64,000 nucleotides of DNA. It comes from Methylobacterium sp. E-065 (GTDB lineage Bacteria; Pseudomonadota; Alphaproteobacteria; Rhizobiales; Beijerinckiaceae). This document shows positions 1-7,661 of the stretch, one piece after another. Numbering within the stretch: position 1 is the stretch's first letter; the number at the start of each line of letters is the position of its first letter. A program made the position numbers and the translations under genes. The notes under the pieces are model-generated. The model saw nothing but the letters and a program-made list of their open reading frames with translations. It searched no databases and was not told where the DNA came from. The DNA lies in assembly GCF_022829605.1 (NCBI RefSeq), contig NZ_JAKSYD010000100.1, positions 149,346 to 213,345 on the forward strand, in the 5' to 3' direction.

Positions 1-1050
1 CAGCGCCTTCGACTCCTTGTCGATCAGCGTCTCGACGAAGGCGTAGAGATTGCGCGCGTAGAGGCTCGAGGCCGTAGCGGCGAGCCGCCCCGGCACGTTG
101 AGATGCCCGACGATTTTCACGCCGCGCTCGGTGGTGACGATCTCGCCCGGCTTGGCGCCGGCGACGTTGCCCCCGCGCTCGACGGCGAGATCGATCAGGA
201 CCGAACCCGGCTTCATCGACGCCACCATCTCCTCCGAGACGAGCTTCGGCGCCGGGCGACCCGGGATCAGCGCGGTGGTGATCACGATGTCCTGCTTGGC
301 GATGTGGCCCTTCACGAGCTCCGCCTGCTTCTTCTGATAGTCGGCCGACATCTCCTTGGCGTAGCCGCCCGCGGTCTCGGCCTGCTTGAACTCGTCGTCC
401 TCGACGGCGACGAACTTGGCGCCAAGCGATTCGACCTGCTCCTTGGTGGCCGGACGCACGTCGGTCGCGGTCACGACCGCACCCATGCGCCGGGCCGTGG
501 CGATGGCCTGAAGTCCCGCGACGCCGACGCCCATCACGAAGACGCGGGCGGCCGGCACGGTGCCGGCTGCGGTCATCATCATCGGCATGGCGCGGCCATA
601 TTCGGCGGCACCGTCCACGACCGCGCGGTAGCCCGCAAGGTTCGCCTGGGACGACAGCACGTCCATCACCTGGGCCCGGGTGATGCGCGGCATCAGCTCC
701 ATGGAGAAGCCGGCGACGCCGGCCTCCGCCATCGCCTTGAGGGCATCTTCGTTGCCGTAGGGGTCCATGATCGCCACCACGGTGGCGCCGCGCTTGAAGA
801 CCGGCAACTCCTCGGCGCTCGGCCGACGGACCTTGAGAACGAGGTCTGCGTCCCGCGCCGTGTCTTCGGCGCTTCCCGCGACCGTCGCGCCGGCGGCCTC
901 ATAATCGTCGTCCAGGAAGCCGGCCTTCGTGCCCGCACCGGACTGCACCACTACGTCGGCGCCCAACGCCTTGAATTTCTTGACAGTCTCGGGAACCGCA
1001 GCGACGCGCGGTTCCGCGGAGTCCGTCTCGGACAGCACAGCAATACGCAT
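1..1050 (-). CDS. pntA: NAD(P) transhydrogenase subunit alpha (part 1), partial
   Basis: NAD(H)-binding domain I of the proton-translocating transhydrogenase, which reduces NADP+ with NADH using the proton gradient. The 350 visible residues begin MRIAVLSETDSAEPRV, and the frame is still open at the left edge. Alphaproteobacterial split alpha subunits (PntAA) are about 375-385 aa, so only the C-terminus is missing. Residues around 70-190 read as the alanine dehydrogenase/PNT N-terminal fold (MDPYGN, SMELMPR), followed by the NAD-binding GxGxxG-like stretch GVGVAGLQAIATA. The membrane and beta subunits should lie to the left of the window. The start ATG is at 1048-1050. A 208-bp gap separates it from the oxidase subunit IV gene upstream, a common alphaproteobacterial neighbour. 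Confidence 0.93.
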   Translation of the reverse strand, partial: MRIAVLSETDSAEPRVAAVPETVKKFKALGADVVVQSGAGTKAGFLDDDYEAAGATVAGSAEDTARDADLVLKVRRPSAEELPVFKRGATVVAIMDPYGNEDALKAMAEAGVAGFSMELMPRITRAQVMDVLSSQANLAGYRAVVDGAAEYGRAMPMMMTAAGTVPAARVFVMGVGVAGLQAIATARRMGAVVTATDVRPATKEQVESLGAKFVAVEDDEFKQAETAGGYAKEMSADYQKKQAELVKGHIAKQDIVITTALIPGRPAPKLVSEEMVASMKPGSVLIDLAVERGGNVAGAKPGEIVTTERGVKIVGHLNVPGRLAATASSLYARNLYAFVETLIDKESKAL

Positions 1051-1154
1051 GCGCGAATTCCCCTGAACAAGCTCGGCATTCCGAATGCGCGAACCCGCGC
1101 GGCTTTACGAGATGCTAAGCTTCTAGTCTGCGATGAAAACGGTGGGAATGTAAC

Positions 1155-1170
1155 TTGTGCTCAATCTAAT
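1155..1170 (-). promoter_or_regulatory. Sequence matching the ohr operator, upstream of pntA
   Basis: Read on the minus strand, toward pntA, this is ATTAGATTGAGCACAA. It matches 15 of 16 bases of the left part of the palindrome before ohr (57103-57118), in the same orientation relative to the gene. The right half-site is poorly conserved here. A shared MarR/OhrR-type regulator is an inference; it could also be a shared promoter element. Confidence 0.4.
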
Positions 1171-1258
1171 TGCACGTCGTGCACAAGCATTCCGCTTCGC
1201 AGGGCGCGAGCGGGTCACGATACGGCATGACCGGTCCATCGGACCGAGCTGCCTACGC

Positions 1259-1552
1259 TCAGGCGAAGAAGAGGTAGAGAAGAAGCAGGATGGCCACGAC
1301 CAGGGGACCCCGCCATCCGACCGCCGGGGCCACCGCACCGATCGCACCGGCGGCGCCGGACGCGATGACGCTGAGGATGGCCAGGAGCCACGCTTCGCGA
1401 ATGCCGCCGATCGCCAGGGCCAGGACCCAGCAGATAACCACTCCGCTGCCGATCTCGACGAAGCGGACGAAGCCGCGATAGGTCTGCTCGTGGGTCTTCG
1501 CGTCCATCGCCGGGCTGTAGGTGTGCCCGGCCACCGTGTCACTCTCAGCCAT
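1259..1552 (-). CDS. aa3-type cytochrome c oxidase subunit IV
   Basis: A 97-aa inner-membrane protein resembling the small bacterial subunit IV of aa3 oxidases. Residues 16-30 (MDAKTHEQTYRGFVR) fit the conserved amphipathic arm of that family. Two hydrophobic segments follow, roughly residues 33-50 and 54-96; the second stretch could hold two helices. Such proteins usually have one helix after the arm, so this copy is longer. An internal ATG at residue 16 is a possible alternative start. The association with pntA on the same strand is typical of Rhizobiales genomes and supports the call; the functional link is not established. Confidence 0.8.
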   Translation of the reverse strand: MAESDTVAGHTYSPAMDAKTHEQTYRGFVRFVEIGSGVVICWVLALAIGGIREAWLLAILSVIASGAAGAIGAVAPAVGWRGPLVVAILLLLYLFFA

Positions 1553-1674
1553 CGTGCGCTCGTATCCCTAAGACGCGACTTCTTGCGGTCACGGTGGGAT
1601 GTAACTCAAGCGCCTATCTGCCGCAATCGGACGCACGCAATTGATCGCCGCCCCGGTAGGGGTCGCGGGCGGTC

Positions 1675-3036
1675 TCAGGCCGGCTTCGGAAGCCCGACCG
1701 CGGCCAGGGCTTGCTCCTGACGCCGGGCGAGTTCGTCCAATGAGAAGTGCTCGATCTCCGCCTCGAACAACCTGTGGTAATTCAGCTCCGAGCGCAAATG
1801 GAGAAAGACGGCGCCGAGACCCACGGCGGCGCGGTCCATAAAGACGAATTCCTGCGGGACGGTCACCGGTCCCCGCTCCTTGAGGGCCTGGTGCACCTCG
1901 AATGCCTGCCGTCGGCCATACTCACCCGGCTTCACGCCGTCGGCGACGGTGCGGGTGCGGTCTTCCAAGAGCGGCCCATAGATGAACCGAGCCCAGATAT
2001 TCAGGATCTCGATCTTCTCCTTGTCGAGGTCCTTGAAGCCCCAGACCTCGTAGGCGTGCACGATGCGCGCCGTGTCGTTCTCCAGCAGTCCCCGGTAGAG
2101 GTTCACCACGCCGCCGACGAATCGCGGGTGGAAGATGCGCACGCAGCCATAATCGAGCAGGTTGATGCCAGCGGCCTCCCCGCCCTCGGAGAACACCGTG
2201 TAATTGCCGAGATGCGGGTCGCCATGGATCACCGCAGCGCGGCTGAACGGGTGCCACCACGCCTTGAACATCGCTTGAGCGATACGGTTGCGGATCTCGA
2301 CCGGCTCATCGGCGAAGCCCAGGATCCTGTCGCCGTCCAGCCATCCGAGCGTGAGCAGGCGTTTGGTCGAGAGTTCGGGGAACACCTCGGGGACGCGCAC
2401 CGCCGCGATATCCTTGAGTACGGTGCTGTACAGGGCGGCGTGCTTGGCCTCGCGCTCGTAATCGAGCTCCTCCCGCACACGCGCGCCGATCTCCTTCGCG
2501 ATCTCCCGCGTGTCGAGCCAGGAATTCATCCTGCGGTGGAGCGCGAACGCGACCTCGAGCTGCTTCAGATCGGCCTCGACCGCCGATTGCATGTCCGGGT
2601 ATTGCAGCTTGCAGGCTAGCCGCTCGCCGCCCTTGCTGGTTGCGCGGTGAACCTGGCCCAGGGAGGCCGCGGCGGCCGGCTTCAGGTCGAAGCTGCCGAA
2701 GCGGTCCTGCCACCCGGCGCCCAGTTCGGACTGCATCCGGCGTCGGACGAACGCCGCGCCCATGGGCGGTGCATCGGCCTGGAGCTTCTGCAACTCGGCT
2801 GCGTATTCAGGCGGCAGCAGATCCGGCACGGTGGCGAGCAACTGCGCGACCTTCATGATCGGGCCCTTCAGACCGCCCAACGCCTGCGCCAGGGCAGCGG
2901 CGTTGGTGGTCCCCTCCTTGCCGAACAGCCGAGCCATCGCCATCCGGGCGGCGACGCCCCCGACATTGGCACCAACGCTGGCATAGCGGCCCGCACGGGC
3001 GGAGAAGCGGTTGGCTTCGCGGTCGATCTCGGCCAT
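1675..3036 (-). CDS. ABC1/AarF/UbiB family kinase-like protein
   Basis: A 453-aa atypical kinase-fold protein related to UbiB/COQ8, a family linked to ubiquinone biosynthesis. Family landmarks are visible in order: the KxGQ-type motif near residue 62 as KVAQ, the alanine-rich loop (AAAASLGQVHRA, about 140), a catalytic HGDPHLGN near 270 and a DYG metal-binding motif near 295 in place of DFG. There is no C-terminal membrane helix, unlike E. coli UbiB, so it belongs to the soluble AarF-like branch. Whether it acts in ubiquinone synthesis cannot be told from sequence. It stands alone between the oxidase subunit gene and the toxin-antitoxin remnant. Confidence 0.88.
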   Translation of the reverse strand: MAEIDREANRFSARAGRYASVGANVGGVAARMAMARLFGKEGTTNAAALAQALGGLKGPIMKVAQLLATVPDLLPPEYAAELQKLQADAPPMGAAFVRRRMQSELGAGWQDRFGSFDLKPAAAASLGQVHRATSKGGERLACKLQYPDMQSAVEADLKQLEVAFALHRRMNSWLDTREIAKEIGARVREELDYEREAKHAALYSTVLKDIAAVRVPEVFPELSTKRLLTLGWLDGDRILGFADEPVEIRNRIAQAMFKAWWHPFSRAAVIHGDPHLGNYTVFSEGGEAAGINLLDYGCVRIFHPRFVGGVVNLYRGLLENDTARIVHAYEVWGFKDLDKEKIEILNIWARFIYGPLLEDRTRTVADGVKPGEYGRRQAFEVHQALKERGPVTVPQEFVFMDRAAVGLGAVFLHLRSELNYHRLFEAEIEHFSLDELARRQEQALAAVGLPKPA

Positions 3037-3121
3037 GTCTCGATCTGCTCGTCTGCTGCCACGAAGCAGATATGCCGCGCCGGGGCGGACACCAGGGGCG
3101 TGGGGCCCTGCGCCGCGGGGC

Positions 3122-3528
3122 TCAGGCCGGCCAGTTGTCCCGGATCCAGCGGATGAGACCGGCTTCGTCGATCTCGCCGGCGGCGAGGCCCCGGATCATC
3201 AGCACTGCTTCCGCTTCATCGGCAACGAAGTCGATGTCGTTCATCCCGAGAAACGTCACGAGCGCCAAAAGTGCGGCTCGCTTGTTGCCATCGATGAACG
3301 GATGGTTCTTGGCGATGCCGAACGCGTATGCAGCGGCCAATTCGGCGAGATCGATTTTTTTTCGGCGTCTTCGGCATACGCGACCGGATTCTTTGGTCTT
3401 CCGAGCGCGGACTCGAGAGCGCCTTCGTCGCGCAAGCCCGGCGGGCCGCCGAAGAGCCGGAGCTGCTGAGCGTGAATGGCCTGAACGAGATCGCTCGTGA
3501 GCCACTCGATCTCCTGACCGAAACTCAT
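3122..3528 (-). pseudogene. doc: Doc/Fic-family toxin, frameshifted
   Basis: The reading frame is split by one frameshift at a run of eight A residues on the coding strand (plus-strand T run, 3355-3362). The first frame, from ATG 3526-3528, gives MSFGQEIEWLTSDLVQAIHA and runs to AEDAEKK. It then goes out of frame and stops at 3256. The next frame continues with IDLAELAAAYAFG, then the Fic/Doc active-site motif HPFIDGNKR, and ends in IRDNWPA. Nine or six As would restore a protein of about 135 aa, the normal Doc size. Doc toxins phosphorylate EF-Tu in the known P1 case. The start overlaps the antitoxin stop by 4 bp (ATGA). This could be true decay, slippage-dependent expression, or a sequencing error in the homopolymer. 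Confidence 0.85.
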
Positions 3529-3752
3529 TTTGCGAGTTCCGCCAGGGCATTGCGATAAGTCTTCATCGCCTTCTCGGCGATTTTCATGCCCTTCTCGAAT
3601 GCCGGATCGTAGGGCGACAGCCGAACGGAGCCGTCCGCATTCTCTGTGACGTACAGCCAATCGCCCTGGGTCAGATTAAGCTGGCCCAGGAGTTCCTTCG
3701 GCAAGATCAGGCCGGTCGAGTTGCCGACACGCTTGACTTCGAGCTTCATCAT
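3525..3752 (-). CDS. AbrB/MazE-type antitoxin
   Basis: A 75-aa swapped-hairpin AbrB/MazE DNA-binding protein, antitoxin partner of the Doc-like gene. Residues 2-47 (MKLEVKRVGNSTGLILPKEL onward) form the DNA-binding hairpin, and the helical C-terminus (FEKGMKIAEKAMKTYRNALA) would bind the toxin. Two adjacent ATGs at 3752 and 3749 follow a clear AGGGG ribosome site at about 3-7 nt, so the longer frame upstream is not the start. The stop overlaps the toxin ATG. A perfect palindrome directly upstream suggests autoregulation. The antitoxin frame itself is intact. Confidence 0.85.
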   Translation of the reverse strand: MMKLEVKRVGNSTGLILPKELLGQLNLTQGDWLYVTENADGSVRLSPYDPAFEKGMKIAEKAMKTYRNALAELAK

Positions 3753-3757
3753 CAACC

Positions 3758-3790
3758 CCTGGATGTTATACATTGGGTATAACATCCAGG
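3758..3790. promoter_or_regulatory. Perfect 14-bp inverted repeat, likely antitoxin operator
   Basis: CCTGGATGTTATAC (3758-3771), a 5-bp spacer ATTGG, then GTATAACATCCAGG (3777-3790). It begins next to the antitoxin ribosome site. Binding here by the AbrB/MazE protein would block its own transcription or translation, the usual arrangement for such modules. Occupancy is inferred. Confidence 0.7.
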
Positions 3791-3813
3791 ATGTCGTTCT
3801 GGAAGCGGTTCCG

Positions 3814-5685
3814 TCAGGTCTGCCCTTCCATCCCTTCCAGCTCCACGATCATCCCCTCGATCATGCCGAGGCCGATCTGCCAGAAGCCCGGATCCTTCGC
3901 GTCGAGGCCGAACGGCGCGAGTAACTCGCCATAAGGCTTCGAACCGCCGGCCGCGAGCAGCGCGAAGTACCGATCGACAAAGCCCGCCTCAGCCTTCGCA
4001 TAGACCCCGTAGAGCGAGTTCACGAGGCAGTCGCCGAACGCGTAGGCGTAGACGTAGAACGGCGAGTGGATGAAGTGCGGGATGTAGGCCCAGTACGGCT
4101 CATAGCCCGCATCCAGCGTGATCGCGGGTCCGAGCGATTCCGCCTGCACCGACATCCACAGGGCGTTGATCTGGTCGGTCGTCAGTTCCCCCTTGGCGCG
4201 GGCGAGATGCACCTTCCGCTCGAACGAGTAGAACGCGATCTGGCGCACCACCGTGTTGATCATGTCCTCGACCTTGGCGGCGAGCATGGCCCGGCGCTGG
4301 GTCGTGTCGGTCGTAGCAGCGAGCAGCTTGCGGAAGGTCAGCATCTCGCCGAACACGCTCGCGGTCTCGGCCAGCGTCAGGGGCGTGGGCGCCATCAGCG
4401 CGCCGTTGGGGCCGGCGAGCACCTGATGGACGCCGTGGCCGAGTTCGTGGGCGAGCGTCATCACGTCCCGCGGCTTGCCCTGGTAGTTGACCAGCACATA
4501 GGGATGGGCCGAGGGCACGGTCGGGTGCGCGAAGGCGCCGGGGGCTTTGCCGGGCCGGGTCGGCGCATCGATCCAGCGCTCGTCGAAGAAGCGCTTGGCG
4601 ATGCCCGCCATCTTGGGCGAGAAGGCGTCGTAGGCCGACAGCACCGTGTCGCGCGCTTCGCTCCAGGGAATCGTGCGCTGCTCGACCTTCGGCAGCGGTG
4701 CGTTGCGATCCCAATAGGGCAGCGTCTCCTGCCCGAACCATTTGGCCTTCAGCTTGTAATAGCGGTGCGACAGGCGCGGATAGGCCGTCCGCACGGCATC
4801 GACCAGTGCCTCGACCACCTCGGGCTCGACCCGGTTGGCGAGGTGACGGGCCTCGGCCACGTCCTTGAAGCCGCGCCAGCGGTCAGAAATCTCCTTGTCC
4901 TTGGCGAGCGTGTTGGTGATCAGCGTGAACACCCGGAGCTGCCCGCGCAGCACCGAACTGATCGCGCCGGCAGCCTCCTTGCGGACCGCGCCGTCGGAAT
5001 CCTGGAGCTTGTTGAGTGTCGGCTCCAGCGGCATCTCTTCGCCCTGCACGGTGAAGCGCAGCGACGCGATGGTCTCGTTGAACAACCGGTCCCAGGCGGC
5101 ATTCGCGGTGACCGACTTCTCCAAGAAGAGCTTCTCGGTCCGGTCGTCGAGCTGGTGCGGCTTCTCCCGGCGCAGATCTTCGATCCACGGCGCGTAATGG
5201 GCCAGCGGTCCCTGCGCCATCGCGGCGTCCAGCACCGAATCCTCGGCCCGGTTCAGTTCGAGCGCGAAGAACAGCAGGTCGGCCGAGGCGTTGGTCAGGC
5301 GTTCGCGCGTGTCGCCGTAGAACTTGGCCCGAGCCTCGTCGGTCGTGTCGCCGGAATAGACGAGACCGGCGAACGACATCAGCTTTCCGAGCAGGTCCTC
5401 GATCCCCTCATAGGCCCGCACTGGCTCGGCAAGGCGCACGGAGGCGTCGGGCCCGGCGGCGATCTCGGCGATTCGCCCGGCATAAGTCTCGGAGAAGCGG
5501 CGGCACTCCTCCTCGGCCCGGGTCATGTCGGCGGAGAAATTCGGGTCGTCGAGGCCGGCGTAGAGGTCCGTCAGGTCCCATTCGGGAAGAACACCGAGGT
5601 CGGCCGCCTTCGCGGCGGCGCGCGCGGCGCTCACGCCTTCGGGCAGACGGACGATCACCGGCGACGCGGTGGAGCTCGGCATCAT
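3814..5685 (-). CDS. pepF: Oligoendopeptidase F (M3 family)
   Basis: A 623-aa cytoplasmic zinc metallopeptidase that cleaves short peptides. The gluzincin motif HELGHGVH (HExxH) is clear near residue 400, with the second-ligand region LAETASVFGE some 25 residues later. Length and motif order fit the PepF branch of the M3 family. The ATG pair at 5685/5682 is preferred because AAAGGA lies 9 nt upstream; a GTG at 5703 has no ribosome site. It is transcribed alone, divergently from the sigma-54 regulator, with 248 bp between the starts. Confidence 0.93.
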   Translation of the reverse strand: MMPSSTASPVIVRLPEGVSAARAAAKAADLGVLPEWDLTDLYAGLDDPNFSADMTRAEEECRRFSETYAGRIAEIAAGPDASVRLAEPVRAYEGIEDLLGKLMSFAGLVYSGDTTDEARAKFYGDTRERLTNASADLLFFALELNRAEDSVLDAAMAQGPLAHYAPWIEDLRREKPHQLDDRTEKLFLEKSVTANAAWDRLFNETIASLRFTVQGEEMPLEPTLNKLQDSDGAVRKEAAGAISSVLRGQLRVFTLITNTLAKDKEISDRWRGFKDVAEARHLANRVEPEVVEALVDAVRTAYPRLSHRYYKLKAKWFGQETLPYWDRNAPLPKVEQRTIPWSEARDTVLSAYDAFSPKMAGIAKRFFDERWIDAPTRPGKAPGAFAHPTVPSAHPYVLVNYQGKPRDVMTLAHELGHGVHQVLAGPNGALMAPTPLTLAETASVFGEMLTFRKLLAATTDTTQRRAMLAAKVEDMINTVVRQIAFYSFERKVHLARAKGELTTDQINALWMSVQAESLGPAITLDAGYEPYWAYIPHFIHSPFYVYAYAFGDCLVNSLYGVYAKAEAGFVDRYFALLAAGGSKPYGELLAPFGLDAKDPGFWQIGLGMIEGMIVELEGMEGQT

Positions 5686-5933
5686 GTCGTGCGTTCCTTT
5701 CACGGGGAGTTGGCTCCGTAGCCTGATATCGAGTGGGCCGCCACGCGTTCAACGCGGCGGGTTGGCGGGACGCGCGACCTCGATCCGGCCGGACAGTGCA
5801 AACGTCGTTAAGCGGCACTTTACGTCTGTGGTTCACCCTCCGCCTCGAAACGAAACAGCTGCCGAATCGGAACAGGTGTCCGGGATCGTTCCCGCGTCGC
5901 CGGCCCGGTCCGCGTGCCCGTCAGGGAGCCGCC

Positions 5934-7418
5934 ATGTCCACCACCGTGCTCATCGTGGACGACGATCCGGTTCAGCGCCGCCTCGCCGAGGCGGCGGTGC
6001 GTCGCTTCGGCTTCGAGGCCCGCGTGGTCGAGAACGGCGCCGACGCGCTGATCATGCTGAAATCCGAGGGTGCCGATGTGGTGCTCCTCGACCTCGTCAT
6101 GCCGGGGCTCGACGGTCTCGGCGTGCTGGCCGAGATGCGCAAGAGCGGACTTGCGACCCCGGTCATCGTGCAGACCTCCAACGGATCGATCGACGCGGTC
6201 GTCTCGGCCATGCGGGCCGGGGCGGTCGATTTCGTGGTCAAGCCCGCGGGCGCCGAGCGGTTGCAGGTCTCGATCAAGAACGCGCTGCGAGTCGATACGC
6301 TCGAGGAGGAGGTGCGCCGCATGCGCCGCCGCGCCTCCGGCGTCCTGACCTTCAAGGATCTCGCGTCCAAGAGCCCCGACATGGAGCGGGTCATCCGCCT
6401 CGCCGAGCGGGCTGCGAAGTCCAACATCCCCGTGCTGATCGAGGGCGAGTCCGGCGTCGGCAAGGAGGTGCTGGCCCGGGCAATCCAGGGATCGGGCGAC
6501 CGGCGCGGCAAGCCGTTCGTCATCGTCAATTGCGGGGCGATCCCCGAGAACCTCGTGGAATCGACCTTGTTCGGCCACGAGAAGGGGGCGTTCACGGGCG
6601 CCACCGAGAAACATGCCGGCAAGTTCGTGGAGGCTTCGGGGGGCACCCTGTTCCTCGACGAGATCGGCGAACTGCCGCTCGACGCGCAGGTGAAGCTGCT
6701 GCGCGCCCTGCAGGAAGGCGAGGTCGATCCGGTCGGCGGCAAGCGTCCGGTCCGGGTCGATATCCGCCTCGTTTCGGCGACCAACCGCTCGCTCCTCGAT
6801 CTGGTGAAGCAGGGCAAATTCCGCGAGGATCTCTATTACCGCCTCAACGTCTTCCCGATGACCCTGCCGCCCCTGCGGGCGCGCCGGGAGGATATCCCGG
6901 ATCTCGTCCGCTCGTTCTGCGCGCGCTTCTCCGCCGAGGAGAGCAAGCGCGTGCGAGCGATCACCCCCGAGGCGATGGCGCTCCTGACCCGCTATCCCTG
7001 GCCGGGCAACGTCCGGCAGCTGGAGAACGCGCTGTTCCGGGCCGTGGTGCTGGCCGACGGCGACGAGCTGACGGTGACCGAATTCCCGCAGATCGCCGCG
7101 CAGGTGGAGGGATTCGACGTCCGCATCCCACCGGTCCCCATGCAGGCGCAGATGGCGGCCTATGCCCCGGAGCCGGTGCGCGAGATCGTTCGGGTCGAGG
7201 TGCGCGATCCGCATGCCATGTCGCTCGTCGCCGAGGAGACCGGCGAGATGAAGCCGATGGATGTGCTGGAGGCCGAGATCATCCGCTACGCGCTGCAATT
7301 CTACCGGCAGCGCATGTCGGAGGTGTCGCGTCGCCTCGGGATCGGCCGGTCGACCCTGTACCGGAAGTTGAAGGACCTTGGTCTCGAAGGTGACGAGAAG
7401 GGTGAGGACGCCGCTTGA
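5934..7418 (+). CDS. Sigma-54-dependent response regulator
   Basis: A 494-aa NtrC-type activator. The receiver domain (1-120) has the acidic pair DD at 9-10 and phosphoacceptor D53 in LLDLVMPG. The AAA+ domain has Walker A GESGVGKE (171-178), the sigma-54 contact loop GAFTGA (218-223) and Walker B LFLDE (about 239-243). The C-terminal Fis-type helix-turn-helix reads MSEVSRRLGIGRSTLYRKLK. Start ATG follows AGGGAG. No partner kinase is adjacent; the nearest kinase in the window (40-42 kb) is HWE-type and not obviously linked. Targets are unknown; the following L,D-transpeptidase gene is 243 bp downstream on the same strand. Confidence 0.92.
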   Translation: MSTTVLIVDDDPVQRRLAEAAVRRFGFEARVVENGADALIMLKSEGADVVLLDLVMPGLDGLGVLAEMRKSGLATPVIVQTSNGSIDAVVSAMRAGAVDFVVKPAGAERLQVSIKNALRVDTLEEEVRRMRRRASGVLTFKDLASKSPDMERVIRLAERAAKSNIPVLIEGESGVGKEVLARAIQGSGDRRGKPFVIVNCGAIPENLVESTLFGHEKGAFTGATEKHAGKFVEASGGTLFLDEIGELPLDAQVKLLRALQEGEVDPVGGKRPVRVDIRLVSATNRSLLDLVKQGKFREDLYYRLNVFPMTLPPLRARREDIPDLVRSFCARFSAEESKRVRAITPEAMALLTRYPWPGNVRQLENALFRAVVLADGDELTVTEFPQIAAQVEGFDVRIPPVPMQAQMAAYAPEPVREIVRVEVRDPHAMSLVAEETGEMKPMDVLEAEIIRYALQFYRQRMSEVSRRLGIGRSTLYRKLKDLGLEGDEKGEDAA

Positions 7419-7661
7419 GCCGATTGCGCGTGCGCTAGCACACAGGGCGAATACGCTACATCCGCACGCAACCGGATCTCGACACAGCTGCGCAATACGG
7501 ATCGAACATTCTTAAAACAGAAATATCCGATCCCTCAATGATCGGTCGGCCCACTCCAACCAAGCCTTCAACTTGATGGACTGCGGTTGCTGAACGCCAC
7601 GCTTGCGCGGATAATCACAATCTGCGCGTGCGGTCCTGTCGCCGCTCCCCGGGAGAACACG

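Noticed and set aside
1171..1183. Short palindrome TGCACG-T-CGTGCA before pntA as an operator or terminator
   Set aside because: Six-base arms are frequent in GC-rich DNA; no supporting second copy or position rule was found.
1675..3036. KVAQ in place of KxGQ as a sign of an inactive ABC1 kinase
   Set aside because: From memory, many alphaproteobacterial AarF-like proteins share KVAQLLAT, so the change is probably normal for this branch.
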